Assembly: GCF_023517795.1 (NCBI RefSeq)
Contig: NZ_CP082928.1
Location: 3,844,001-3,908,000 of the forward strand
Direction of reading: 5' to 3'
DNA length: 64,000 nt
Source of the DNA: Pseudomonas fulva
GTDB lineage: Bacteria; Pseudomonadota; Gammaproteobacteria; Pseudomonadales; Pseudomonadaceae
Shown here: piece by piece, positions 37,705-46,611 of the stretch
Numbering within the stretch: position 1 is the stretch's first letter
Layout: every line of letters starts with the position of its first letter
Program-made: the position numbers and the translations under genes
Notes under the pieces: generated by a model
What the model saw: only the letters and a program-made list of their open reading frames with translations
Databases searched by the model: none
What the model was told of the DNA's origin: nothing

Positions 37705-38681
37705 GTCAGCCAACCTATCGGCAGCAAGAGCCGCTATCGAGCATCGAACAGGACGCCTGGCTGTGGCTCGGCCGCCTGCAAGGGCAGCCCGGCGATGCCG
37801 TGCAGATGGCTTTCGAGCGCTGGCTGGCCGCCGCCCCCGAGCATGTCGACACCTTCGTGCGCATGCAGCGGCTCTGGCACCTGAGCCGCCCGGCCGCCCA
37901 GCGCCTGGCTGATGAGGAGCACGCCGCCCTGCAGCAGTACCTGCGTGCACCGAAGCCTCAGCGCCGGTACTGGGCGCCAGCCCTGGCGATGGCTGCCTGC
38001 CTGCTGCTGGTGGTGTGGGCCGGCGGCTGGCAGCCGCTGCGCTGGGCCGATGACCTGGGCGCGGACTGGGTGTCGGCGCCGGGCGAGGTGCGCAGCGTAA
38101 CCTTGGCCGATGGCTCGAGCGTGGTGCTGGACGCCGACAGTGCCATCGCCGTGCGCTACAGCGCGGGCGAACGCCATGTGGAGCTGCGCCGCGGCGCGGC
38201 GTACTTCAGCGTGGTGCCGGGGGAGATTCCCTTTACCGTCGCCGCGGCCGGTGGCGAGGCGCGGGTGCTCGGCACCCGTTTCGAGGTGCGCCGCCTGGGC
38301 GAGGGCGCCCGGGTGTCGGTGCTGCAGGGGCGGGTGGCGGTGCGCGGCGGGCCGTTGGAGGCGCCGCGGGTGCTGACGGCCAACCAGCAGCTGAGTTTTG
38401 CCGATGGCGTCAGCGGCAATCCCCTGGCCGTCAATACCAGTGCCCTGACCGCCTGGCGCGATGGTCGCCTGAGTTTCTACCGCGCGCCCCTGGGCGAGGT
38501 GCTCGATGAACTAGGTCGTTACTACCCAGGGCGCATCGTGCTGCTCAACGACGGGCTGCGCGGCAAACGGGTCAGCGGCAGCTTCGCCAGCCAGGATCCC
38601 GGGGCGATTCTCGATGCCTTGCAGGGCGTGGTCGGCTTCGAGCAGCACAGGGTGCTGGGGCGGCTGATCATCCTGCGCTGA
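37701..38681 (+). CDS. FecR-family anti-sigma/signal transducer
   Basis: 326 residues. The N-terminal cytoplasmic DUF4880 domain (about 1-75, with DAWLWLGRLQG and FERWLAAAPEHVDTFVRMQ) binds the sigma factor. One transmembrane helix follows at about residues 93-110. The periplasmic part contains the FecR domain (VTLADGSSVVLDADSAIAVR) and an STN-like C-terminal stretch that contacts the receptor's signalling domain. It passes the ligand-occupancy signal from the TonB receptor to the sigma factor. Order and overlaps are those of standard fec-type loci. Confidence 0.9.
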   Translation: MSQPTYRQQEPLSSIEQDAWLWLGRLQGQPGDAVQMAFERWLAAAPEHVDTFVRMQRLWHLSRPAAQRLADEEHAALQQYLRAPKPQRRYWAPALAMAACLLLVVWAGGWQPLRWADDLGADWVSAPGEVRSVTLADGSSVVLDADSAIAVRYSAGERHVELRRGAAYFSVVPGEIPFTVAAAGGEARVLGTRFEVRRLGEGARVSVLQGRVAVRGGPLEAPRVLTANQQLSFADGVSGNPLAVNTSALTAWRDGRLSFYRAPLGEVLDELGRYYPGRIVLLNDGLRGKRVSGSFASQDPGAILDALQGVVGFEQHRVLGRLIILR

Positions 38682-38770
38682 AAATATTTTCCGGCAGGGG
38701 TGAGGTACGTGCAGGTGGCGTCCGTGTAGTGCTGTGAATGCGACTTTTTCGCACTGAGCCAGCCCCCGAG

Positions 38771-41206
38771 ATGAAGAACATCATGAATCACCGCATCAAG
38801 TGCCGACAGGATGTCGCCCTGAAACACGTCAGTCTGGCCGCCTGGCTGCTGGGCACTTCGCTGCTGCCCCTGGCACCGGGCGTGCTGGCCCAGGCCGCTG
38901 ACGAGCAGGCCGCGACCTACGCCTTCGCCATCGCCGCCCAGCCGCTGCCCCAGGCGCTGGACGCCTTCAGCCGCACCACTGGCCTCAACGTGGTGTACAC
39001 CGATGACGCGCCTTACAGCGTGCAGGCACCGGCCGTGCAGGGCCGCCTGAGCGCCGAGCAGGCGCTGGCCCGGTTGCTGGCCGGCTCCGGCTTCACCTTC
39101 GCCCGGGCTGGCGCCACCACCGTGACCCTGCAGGCGCTGCCCGCCGACGGCGTGGTGAACCTCGGTGCGGTGAACATCCAGTCGCAACGCACGCCGAGCA
39201 CCAGCTACCAGCCGCCGGAAACCACCTCGCTGACCCGCAGCGACACGCCGCTGCTGGAGATCCCCCAGGCGGTGGCCGTGGTGCCGACCCAGGTGCTGCA
39301 GGACCAACAGCCGCAGACCCTCGACGAGGCGCTGGTCAACGTCAGCGGCATCACCCAGTCCAACACCCTGGGCAGCACGCTGGATGCGGTGATGAAGCGC
39401 GGCTTTGGCGACAACCGCGATGGCTCCATCCTGCGTGACGGCATGCGCACCATCCAGGGCCGCAACTTCACCGCCACCGCCGAGCGCGTCGAAGTGCTCA
39501 AGGGGCCGTCGTCGATGCTCTACGGCATTCTCGATCCAGGCGGCGTGATCAACGTGGTGAGCAAGAAGCCGCAGCTGGAGAGCTACCGCGCCATCACCGG
39601 CCGTGCCTCGACCTACGGCCACGGCAAGAACGGCAGCGGCGGCACCCTGGATATCACCGGCCCGCTGGGCGAAACCGGCCTGGCCTACCGCCTGGTCGCC
39701 GATTATGACGACGCCGACTACTGGCGCAGCTTCGGCACCAACCGCGACAAGACCTTCGCGCCCTCGCTGGCCTGGTACGGCGAAGACACCACGGTGACCC
39801 TCAGCCACGAGTACCGCGAGTATTCGGTGCCGTTCGATCGCGGCACGGTTTTCCGTAACGGCAAGCCGCTGGACATTCCCGCCGAGCGCCGACTGGACGA
39901 GGCCTACAACATCACCGATGGCCGCTCGCACCTGACCCTCTTCGACCTGTCGCACCAGCTCAACGACGACTGGAAGGCGCACTTCGCCTACAGCTACAAC
40001 CGCGACCGCTACGACGATTACCAGGCGCGGATCTTCCGCGAGCCCACCTCGCAAACCAGCAACGCTTACACACGCCGGCTGGACGGCACCCGGGGCGCGG
40101 TCAGCACCTCGCACTTCGCTACCTTCGACCTGGATGGCAAGGTGCAGCTTGGCGGCATGCAGCACGACCTGTTGATGGGCGTGGACCACGAATACCGCAA
40201 GTTCTACCGTGAGGACCTGCTGCGCCAGAACACCGCCGTCCGTTTCGACCCGTTCATCCCGGTCTACGGCAACGTGCCGGTGCCGACAACGGTGGTTGCC
40301 AGCGACAGCGACCAGACCGATCGCGTGGTCACCCAGTCCGCGTTCTTCCAGGATTCGGTGCACCTCAACGAGCAGTGGATCTTCGTCGCCGGCGCCCGCT
40401 ATCAGCTCTATGACCAGATGTCCGGGCGCGGCCGGCCGTTCAACAGGAACACCGATATCGATGGCCAGGTCTGGGTGCCGCGCGTCGGCCTGGTGTACAA
40501 GCTCAACGACGAGCTGTCGCTGTATGGCGGCTACACCGAGTCGTTCAAGCCCAACTCGACCATCGCACCGCTGACCAATGGCGCCTCCATCAACGGCGTG
40601 CCGCCGGAGGAGGGCAAGAGCTGGGAAGTCGGCGCCAAGCTGGATAGGCCCGGACGCATCACCGGCACCCTGGCGCTGTTCGATATCGTCAAGGAGAACG
40701 TGCTGGTGACCCAGACCGTGGGCGGTGAAACCTTTGCCACCGGTGCGGGCGAAGTGCGCTCCCGCGGTGTCGAGCTGGACGTGACCGGGCAACTGACCGA
40801 TGACCTCAGCCTGATCGGCACCTACGCCGTTACCGATGCTGAAGTGACAAAGGACCCGGAACTCAAGGGCAATGGCCTGCAGAACGTCGCCCGACACACC
40901 GCGTCGCTGTATGGCGTCTACGACTTCGGTCAGCTGTTCGGTGCGGATCGTGTGCGCGCCGGTGTGGGGGCTCGCTACGTGGGTGACCGGGAAGGCGATG
41001 CGGCCAACAATTTCACCCTGCCGTCCTATACCGTGGCCGATGCCTTCACCAGCTACGACACCCGCCTGGGCGACAACAAGCTCAAGCTGCAGCTCAACGT
41101 GAAGAACCTGTTCGACAAGACCTACTACAGCTCTTCGGTGAACAACCTCGCTGTCTCCGTCGGCGAGCCGCGCCAGCTGCAGCTCTCCAGCACCCTGGAG
41201 TTCTGA
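38771..41206 (+). CDS. TonB-dependent siderophore receptor with signalling domain
   Basis: 811 residues from MKNIMNHRIK; ATG codons at 38738 and 38783 are alternatives and none has a clear ribosome site. A signal peptide ends near LAPGVLAQA. An N-terminal secretin/TonB short domain (STN, about residues 45-95, FAIAAQPLPQALDAFSRTTG) makes it a transducer for the FecR/FecI pair. The plug domain follows (PQAVAVVPTQVLQDQQP, GPSSMLYGILDPGGVINVVS) and then the 22-strand barrel ending in aromatic Phe. It resembles receptors for ferric hydroxamate or pyoverdine-type siderophores, but no siderophore biosynthesis is near, so xenosiderophore uptake is likely. Confidence 0.92.
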   Translation: MKNIMNHRIKCRQDVALKHVSLAAWLLGTSLLPLAPGVLAQAADEQAATYAFAIAAQPLPQALDAFSRTTGLNVVYTDDAPYSVQAPAVQGRLSAEQALARLLAGSGFTFARAGATTVTLQALPADGVVNLGAVNIQSQRTPSTSYQPPETTSLTRSDTPLLEIPQAVAVVPTQVLQDQQPQTLDEALVNVSGITQSNTLGSTLDAVMKRGFGDNRDGSILRDGMRTIQGRNFTATAERVEVLKGPSSMLYGILDPGGVINVVSKKPQLESYRAITGRASTYGHGKNGSGGTLDITGPLGETGLAYRLVADYDDADYWRSFGTNRDKTFAPSLAWYGEDTTVTLSHEYREYSVPFDRGTVFRNGKPLDIPAERRLDEAYNITDGRSHLTLFDLSHQLNDDWKAHFAYSYNRDRYDDYQARIFREPTSQTSNAYTRRLDGTRGAVSTSHFATFDLDGKVQLGGMQHDLLMGVDHEYRKFYREDLLRQNTAVRFDPFIPVYGNVPVPTTVVASDSDQTDRVVTQSAFFQDSVHLNEQWIFVAGARYQLYDQMSGRGRPFNRNTDIDGQVWVPRVGLVYKLNDELSLYGGYTESFKPNSTIAPLTNGASINGVPPEEGKSWEVGAKLDRPGRITGTLALFDIVKENVLVTQTVGGETFATGAGEVRSRGVELDVTGQLTDDLSLIGTYAVTDAEVTKDPELKGNGLQNVARHTASLYGVYDFGQLFGADRVRAGVGARYVGDREGDAANNFTLPSYTVADAFTSYDTRLGDNKLKLQLNVKNLFDKTYYSSSVNNLAVSVGEPRQLQLSSTLEF

Positions 41207-41225
41207 CGAGGCGGCATGAACGCAA

Positions 41226-41248
41226 AAGCCCGGCACTAGGCCGGGCTC
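41226..41248. terminator. Bidirectional terminator between receptor and fumarase genes
   Basis: AGCCCGGC and GCCGGGCT pair around ACTAG, flanked by AAA on one side and CTTGT on the other. On the minus strand the stem is followed by TTTTG. It sits between convergent genes and should stop both. Confidence 0.75.
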
Positions 41249-41269
41249 TTGTCTACCGCAGGGCGATGC

Positions 41270-42793
41270 TTACTGCACTTCCACCGCCAGGCTTTCGGCG
41301 ATCTTCTTGTTCCAGATCGCGGGGCCGGTGATGTGCACCGACTCGCCATTGCTGTCGACGGCGACGGTAACCGGCATGTCCTTGACCTCGAACTCGTAGA
41401 TCGCTTCCATGCCCAGCTCGGCGAACGCCAGCACCTTGGACTTCTTGATCGCCTGGGCGACCAGGTAGGCCGCGCCGCCGACGGCCATCAGGTACACGGC
41501 CTTGTTGTCCTTGATGGCATCGATGGCGGTCGGGCCGCGCTCGGATTTGCCGATCATGCCCAACAGGCCGGTCTGTTCGAGGATCTGCCGGGTGAACTTG
41601 TCCATCCGCGTGGCGGTGGTCGGGCCGGCCGGGCCCACCACTTCGTCGCCGATCGGGTCGACCGGGCCCACGTAATAGATGAAGCGGCCTTTCAGGTCGA
41701 CCGGCAGCTGTTCACCCTTGTTGAGCATCTCGACCATGCGCTTGTGCGCGGCGTCGCGGCCGGTGAGCATCTTGCCGTTGAGCAGGATGGTCTCGCCCGG
41801 CTTCCAGCTCTGCACGTCTTCCGGGGTCAGGGTGTCGAGGTCGACGCGGCGCGCCGACGGGCCGGCTTCCCAGACGATTTCCGGGTAGGCGTCCAGAGGT
41901 GGTGCCTCCAGCTCCGCCGGGCCGCTGCCATCGAGCACGAAGTGGGCGTGGCGGGTGGCGGCGCAGTTGGGGATCATGCACACCGGCAAGGAGGCGGCGT
42001 GGGTCGGGTAATCCATGATCTTCACGTCAAGCACGGTGGTCAGGCCGCCCAGGCCCTGGGCGCCGATGCCCAGCTGGTTGACCTTCTCGAACAGCTCCAG
42101 GCGCAGTTCTTCGATCTTGTTCTGCGGGCCGCGAGCCTGCAGTTCATGGATGTCGATGTGCTCCATGAGCACTTCCTTGGCCATCACCGCGGCCTTTTCG
42201 GCGGTACCGCCGATGCCGATGCCGAGCATGCCCGGCGGGCACCAGCCAGCGCCCATGGTCGGCACGGTCTTGAGTACCCAGTCGACGATCGAGTCGGACG
42301 GGTTGAGCATGGCCATCTTCGACTTGTTCTCGGAGCCGCCGCCCTTGGCCGCGACGTCCACTTCCACCTTGTCACCGGGGACGATGGAGTAGTGGATCAC
42401 CGCCGGGGTGTTGTCCTTGGTGTTCTTGCGGGCACCTGCCGGGTCGGCCAGGATCGAGGCGCGCAGGACGTTTTCCGGCAGGTTGTAGGCGCGGCGTACG
42501 CCTTCGTTGATCATGTCGTCCAGGCTCATGGTGGCGCCGTCCCAGCGCACGTCCATACCCACTTTGACGAATACGGTGACGATGCCGGTGTCCTGGCAGA
42601 TCGGGCGGTGGCCGGTGGCACACATGCGCGAGTTGATGAGGATCTGCGCCATGGAGTCGCGGGCGGCCGGCGACTCTTCACGCAGGTAGGCCTCGTGCAT
42701 CGCCTGGATGAAGTCGACGGGGTGGTAGTAGGAGATGAACTGCAGGGCGTCGGCGACGCTCTGGATCAGGTCGTCTTGCTTGATCACGGTCAT
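41270..42793 (-). CDS. Class I fumarate hydratase (4Fe-4S)
   Basis: 507 residues, typical for the single-chain class I enzyme. It interconverts fumarate and malate in the citric-acid cycle with an oxygen-sensitive 4Fe-4S cluster. Likely cluster cysteines lie in the ATGHRPICQDTGIVTVF, GAGWCPPGMLGIGIGG and CMIPNCAATRHAHF regions. The C-terminal beta domain carries VGPAGPTTATRMD. AAGGGAG precedes the ATG at 42793. It is divergent from the GGDEF gene, as is fumarase from the sadC region in P. aeruginosa by my recollection. Confidence 0.93.
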   Translation of the reverse strand: MTVIKQDDLIQSVADALQFISYYHPVDFIQAMHEAYLREESPAARDSMAQILINSRMCATGHRPICQDTGIVTVFVKVGMDVRWDGATMSLDDMINEGVRRAYNLPENVLRASILADPAGARKNTKDNTPAVIHYSIVPGDKVEVDVAAKGGGSENKSKMAMLNPSDSIVDWVLKTVPTMGAGWCPPGMLGIGIGGTAEKAAVMAKEVLMEHIDIHELQARGPQNKIEELRLELFEKVNQLGIGAQGLGGLTTVLDVKIMDYPTHAASLPVCMIPNCAATRHAHFVLDGSGPAELEAPPLDAYPEIVWEAGPSARRVDLDTLTPEDVQSWKPGETILLNGKMLTGRDAAHKRMVEMLNKGEQLPVDLKGRFIYYVGPVDPIGDEVVGPAGPTTATRMDKFTRQILEQTGLLGMIGKSERGPTAIDAIKDNKAVYLMAVGGAAYLVAQAIKKSKVLAFAELGMEAIYEFEVKDMPVTVAVDSNGESVHITGPAIWNKKIAESLAVEVQ

Positions 42794-42988
42794 GTGGGGC
42801 GCTCCCTTGTAGGGCAGGAACTTCAAATGCCGGAACGTTGCCGGCGCGTTCTAAAAGGCGCGGCAGTATACCGCGGGGGCGGCGCCCGGGACACCCGTTG
42901 GGCACCAGCGATAACGCTACACGGCCGCTAGGCTTTTTCATGGCGCACGGTTAGAGTGGAGGCCAGTTGCCAGTATGGGAGGGAGCCC

Positions 42989-44116
42989 ATGACCTCCAGC
43001 AACCAGCCATTCAATAAAAATACCCTGCAGTGCCTGCTGCTCAAGCGCTTCGGTATGGCCGTGGCCACCTACCTGTCGATCACCGCCATCGTGCTGGTCG
43101 CCTATTCCTGCGATCTGTTCAGCGTACCCGGCAGTGCGGTCATCCTGCTGGTGGCCGCCACCGTCATCAGCCAGGCGGCGTTTCTCGGGGTGTTCGTCAG
43201 CGGTCGCAACCTGGGTTTCGGCGACCCGAGCCTGACCGAGGTACAGGTGCTGGTCGCCCTGGGGCTGACCACGGCGTTGGTCGCCATGCTCGACCACGGG
43301 CGCGGCACGTTGCTGGTGGTGTATCCCATGTCCATGCTGTTCGGCCTGTTCCAGCTGCGCACCTGGGCGTTCTTTCGTTGTGCCTGCCTAGCCTTTTTCG
43401 GTTTCCTGGCCATCAATCTCCACGAGATCCACGCAGGTACCACCCGCGACCTCGGCCTGGCGGTGTTGCAGGTCTGCGTGCTGGGCCTGGTGCTGGCGTG
43501 GCTGAACCTGTTCGCCTGGTACATGCAGCAGATGCGTCAGCGCATGCGCAAACGTCGCTTCGCCCTGCAGGCGCACCAGGAAACCCTGCGCGGCATGATG
43601 CGCCAGCTCGAGCACATGGTGGCCACCGACGAGCTCACCGGCCTGTACAACCGGCGGCATTTCCTGCGCATGGCGGCCCAGGCGCTGGAGGGCCTGACGC
43701 CCCTGCGCCAGCATGGCCTGGCGTTGATCGACCTGGATCACTTCAAGAGCATCAACGACCGTTTCGGCCATGCCGCCGGCGACCGCGTGTTGCAGGCCTT
43801 CGCCAGCGTGGCCAGCGCCTGCCTGCGCGACGGCGACATGATCGCCCGCTACGGCGGCGAGGAGTTCGTGCTGCTGATACCCGATACCGATGCCGAGTCC
43901 TTCCTGGCGTGCTGCGAGCGCCTGCGCGTGGCGTTCAGTGAATGCGAGCCGGTTAATGTTAAGGTGCCCAATCTCAGCCTGTCCGTGGGAATGACCCTGG
44001 TGACCATGCACGATGATCTCGATGAGGCCCTGCACCGGGCCGACCAGGCGCTCTACCAGGCCAAGCGCAGCGGCCGCAATTGCAGCGCCGCGACCTGGGA
44101 TCTGGTCGATGCCTGA
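42989..44116 (+). CDS. Membrane-bound diguanylate cyclase (SadC-like position)
   Basis: 375 residues. The first ~180 hold about six transmembrane helices without a known sensory domain. A short coiled linker (RRFALQAHQETLRGMMRQLE) leads to a GGDEF domain with the active motif GGEEF near residue 290 and the preceding DELTGLYNRRHF. It should make cyclic di-GMP; no RxxD inhibitory site is evident just before the motif. GGGAGGG lies before the ATG. Position between fumarase and a ferredoxin reductase matches P. aeruginosa sadC, but this protein is shorter, so orthology is tentative. The next gene overlaps it by 8 nt. Confidence 0.88.
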   Translation: MTSSNQPFNKNTLQCLLLKRFGMAVATYLSITAIVLVAYSCDLFSVPGSAVILLVAATVISQAAFLGVFVSGRNLGFGDPSLTEVQVLVALGLTTALVAMLDHGRGTLLVVYPMSMLFGLFQLRTWAFFRCACLAFFGFLAINLHEIHAGTTRDLGLAVLQVCVLGLVLAWLNLFAWYMQQMRQRMRKRRFALQAHQETLRGMMRQLEHMVATDELTGLYNRRHFLRMAAQALEGLTPLRQHGLALIDLDHFKSINDRFGHAAGDRVLQAFASVASACLRDGDMIARYGGEEFVLLIPDTDAESFLACCERLRVAFSECEPVNVKVPNLSLSVGMTLVTMHDDLDEALHRADQALYQAKRSGRNCSAATWDLVDA

Positions 44117-45047
44117 AGTGCGCGTGGGCGGGCGGCGCTGGGATGTGGCCGCTGCCAGCAACCTGCTCGATGCGCTGCTCGGCGCCGGCGTTGCGGTGCC
44201 GTACAGCTGCCGCGCCGGCAGTTGCCAGGCCTGCCTGGTGCGCTGCGTGGCAGGCGAGCCGCACGATGCCAAGCCCGAGGCCCTCGATGCGCAGCGCCGT
44301 GAGCAGGGCTGGCGGCTGGCCTGCCAATGCAGCGTGGTGGAGCCCCTGCAGGTGGAGGTGTTCGACCCGACCCGCGACGCCATGCCGGCGCAGGTGCAGG
44401 CCGTGCAGTGGCTCAGCGAGCGGGTATTGCACCTGCGCCTGCAGCCGCAGCAACCCCTGCGTTACCGGGCCGGCCAGCATCTGCTGCTATGCACGGCCGA
44501 TGGCATCGCACGACCGTATTCGCTCGCCTGCCTGCCAGGCGAGGATGCCGACCTGGGGTTTCATATCGATTGCGGCCGGCCCGGCGCCTTCTGCGATGCC
44601 GCCCGCCAGCTGCAGGTCGGCGACAGCCTGCACCTGGGCGCGTTGAGCGGCGCTGCCTTGCATTATGACCCGGACTGGCAGGAGCGCCCGCTGTGGCTAC
44701 TGGGTGCCGGAACCGGCCTGGCCCCCTTGTGGGCGTTGCTGCGTGAGGCGCTGCGTCAGGAGCATCAGGGGCCGATCCGCGTCGTGCACCTGGCCAGCAC
44801 GGGTGCCGAGCATTACCTGGCGGACCCATTGCTGGCGCTTGCCGAGCGCCATTCGCAGCTACAGGTCGAGTTGATCGAGGCGGCCGCCATGCCGGCATTC
44901 CTGGCCGCCTTGCGCCCCCCTTCACGGCAAACGGTGGCCTTGCTCTGCGGTGGCCCCGAGACCGTAGAGGCCCTTTCGCGGCGCCTGTACCTGGCCGGCC
45001 TGCCGCGCAGCCAGCTACTGAGCGACCTGTTCCTGCCCCACGCCTGA
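44109..45047 (+). CDS. 2Fe-2S ferredoxin / FAD-NAD reductase fusion
   Basis: 312 residues. The N-terminal plant-type ferredoxin domain has cluster cysteines in YSCRAGSCQACLVRC and the fourth in ACQCSV (about residues 35-75). A ferredoxin-NADP-reductase-like part follows: FAD-binding RPYSLACLPG and NAD-binding GAGTGLAPLWAL, with the C-terminal CGGPETVE. This order (ferredoxin first) is that of oxygenase reductases such as CDP-6-deoxy-glucose reductase or phenol hydroxylase reductase. No oxygenase gene is adjacent. The ATG lies 8 nt inside the diguanylate cyclase gene, so translation is coupled. Confidence 0.87.
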   Translation: MPEVRVGGRRWDVAAASNLLDALLGAGVAVPYSCRAGSCQACLVRCVAGEPHDAKPEALDAQRREQGWRLACQCSVVEPLQVEVFDPTRDAMPAQVQAVQWLSERVLHLRLQPQQPLRYRAGQHLLLCTADGIARPYSLACLPGEDADLGFHIDCGRPGAFCDAARQLQVGDSLHLGALSGAALHYDPDWQERPLWLLGAGTGLAPLWALLREALRQEHQGPIRVVHLASTGAEHYLADPLLALAERHSQLQVELIEAAAMPAFLAALRPPSRQTVALLCGGPETVEALSRRLYLAGLPRSQLLSDLFLPHA

Positions 45048-45051
45048 TCCC

Positions 45052-45083
45052 GAAAAGAAAAGGCCCGCGTCAAGCGCGGGCCT
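45052..45083 (-). terminator. Terminator of pykA (also serves the reductase gene)
   Basis: AGGCCCGCG and CGCGGGCCT pair around TCAAG. On the minus strand the stem is followed by TTTTCTTTT, a strong intrinsic terminator for pykA. It lies between convergent genes. Confidence 0.85.
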
Positions 45084-45104
45084 CTATCCTTGCGGTACCA
45101 GTCC

Positions 45105-46556
45105 TCAGACCAGTGCATCACCGACGTGCAGGATCTTCATGCCGTTGGTGCCACCGATGGTGTGGTAGCTGTCACCCTTGGTCAGGATGACCCAGTCGCC
45201 CTGCTCGACGAGGCCGCGCTTGAGCAGCTCGTCCACCGCTGCCTGGCTGACTTCGCCTGGGGGCAGGGCTGCCGGGTCGAACGGAATGGTGTACACGCCG
45301 CGGAACATGGCCGAGCGCGCCTGGGTGTCGCGGTGCGGGGAGAACGAGTAGATCGGCACCGAGGAGCGGATGCGCGACATGATCAGCGGCGTGTAGCCGC
45401 TCTCGGTCAGGGCGATGATCGCCTTCACGCCGGGGAAGTGGTTGGCCGTGTACATGGCCGCCAGGGCGATGCTCTCGTCGCAACGCTCGAAGGTCTTGCC
45501 GATGCGGTGGCTGGAGCTCTTGCCGGTGGGGTGACGCTCGGCGCCCAGGCAGATGCGCGCCATGGCCTGCACGGCTTCCAGCGGGTAGGCGCCGGCGGCG
45601 CTCTCGGCCGACAGCATGACGGCGTCGGTGTAGTCGAGCACGGCGTTGGCTACGTCGGACACTTCGGCACGGGTCGGCATCGGGTTCTGGATCATCGACT
45701 CCATCATCTGGGTCGCCACGATCACCGCCTTGTTGTGACGACGTGCGTGGAGAATGATCTTCTTCTGGATGCCTACCAGCTCGGCATCACCGATTTCCAC
45801 ACCCAGGTCGCCACGGGCGACCATCACCACGTCGCTGGCCTTGATCAGGCCGTCGAGGGTTTCGTCATTGGCTACCGCTTCGGCGCGCTCGATCTTGGCG
45901 ACCAGCCAGGCTTTGCCACCGGCTTCGTCACGCAGCTGGCGGGCGTATTCCATGTCCGCCGCATCACGGGGGAAGGACACGGCCAGGTAATCCAGGTCCA
46001 TTTCCGCCGCCAGCTTGATGTCGGCCTTGTCCTTTTCGGTCAGGGCCGGGGCGGTCAGGCCGCCACCGCGACGGTTGATGCCTTTATGGTCGGACAGCGG
46101 GCCGCCGATCAGCACCACGCATTCCAGGGTATCGGGAGTGGTGCTTTCCACACGCATGACCACGCGACCGTCGTCGAGCAGCAGCTCGTCGCCCACGCCG
46201 CAATCCTTGACTAGATCCGGGTAGTCGATGCCGACCACCTGCTGGTTGCCCTCGGTCAGCGGATGGCTGGTGGAGAAGGTGAAACGGTCACCGACCTGCA
46301 GCTCGATACGCTTGTTGGCGAACTTGGCGATGCGGATCTTCGGGCCTTGCAGGTCGCCCAGCAGGGCCACGTGGCGGCCATGCTTGGCGGCGATGTCGCG
46401 TACCAGCTGGGCGCGTGCCTTGTGTTCTTCCGGCGTGCCATGGGAGAAGTTCAGACGGGCGACATCCAGCCCAGCCAGGATCAACTTTTCCAGCATCTGC
46501 GGCGAGTTGCTGGCTGGGCCGAGGGTGGCGACGATTTTGGTGCGGCGAACGGTCAT
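45105..46556 (-). CDS. pykA: Pyruvate kinase (PykA type)
   Basis: 483 residues, full length. It makes pyruvate and ATP from phosphoenolpyruvate and ADP. The N-terminal RRTKIVATLGPAS, the signature IERAEAVANDETLDGLIKAS with catalytic Lys, the MVARGDLGVEIG magnesium-site block and the VATQMMESMIQNPMPTRAEV loop are all present. A C-terminal allosteric domain follows. AGGAG precedes the ATG. In P. aeruginosa pykA stands in the same block, between a Usp gene and the ferredoxin reductase/SadC/fumarase genes, by my recollection. Confidence 0.94.
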   Translation of the reverse strand: MTVRRTKIVATLGPASNSPQMLEKLILAGLDVARLNFSHGTPEEHKARAQLVRDIAAKHGRHVALLGDLQGPKIRIAKFANKRIELQVGDRFTFSTSHPLTEGNQQVVGIDYPDLVKDCGVGDELLLDDGRVVMRVESTTPDTLECVVLIGGPLSDHKGINRRGGGLTAPALTEKDKADIKLAAEMDLDYLAVSFPRDAADMEYARQLRDEAGGKAWLVAKIERAEAVANDETLDGLIKASDVVMVARGDLGVEIGDAELVGIQKKIILHARRHNKAVIVATQMMESMIQNPMPTRAEVSDVANAVLDYTDAVMLSAESAAGAYPLEAVQAMARICLGAERHPTGKSSSHRIGKTFERCDESIALAAMYTANHFPGVKAIIALTESGYTPLIMSRIRSSVPIYSFSPHRDTQARSAMFRGVYTIPFDPAALPPGEVSQAAVDELLKRGLVEQGDWVILTKGDSYHTIGGTNGMKILHVGDALV

Positions 46557-46611
46557 GCGCGGACTCCTAGATTGAAGCAGACCGCGAGGCTACTACGCCG
46601 CCGCGCTGTAG

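Noticed and set aside
38522..41236. Minus-strand open frame of 904 codons
   Set aside because: Shadow of the TonB receptor gene and the end of fecR; no motif or ribosome site.
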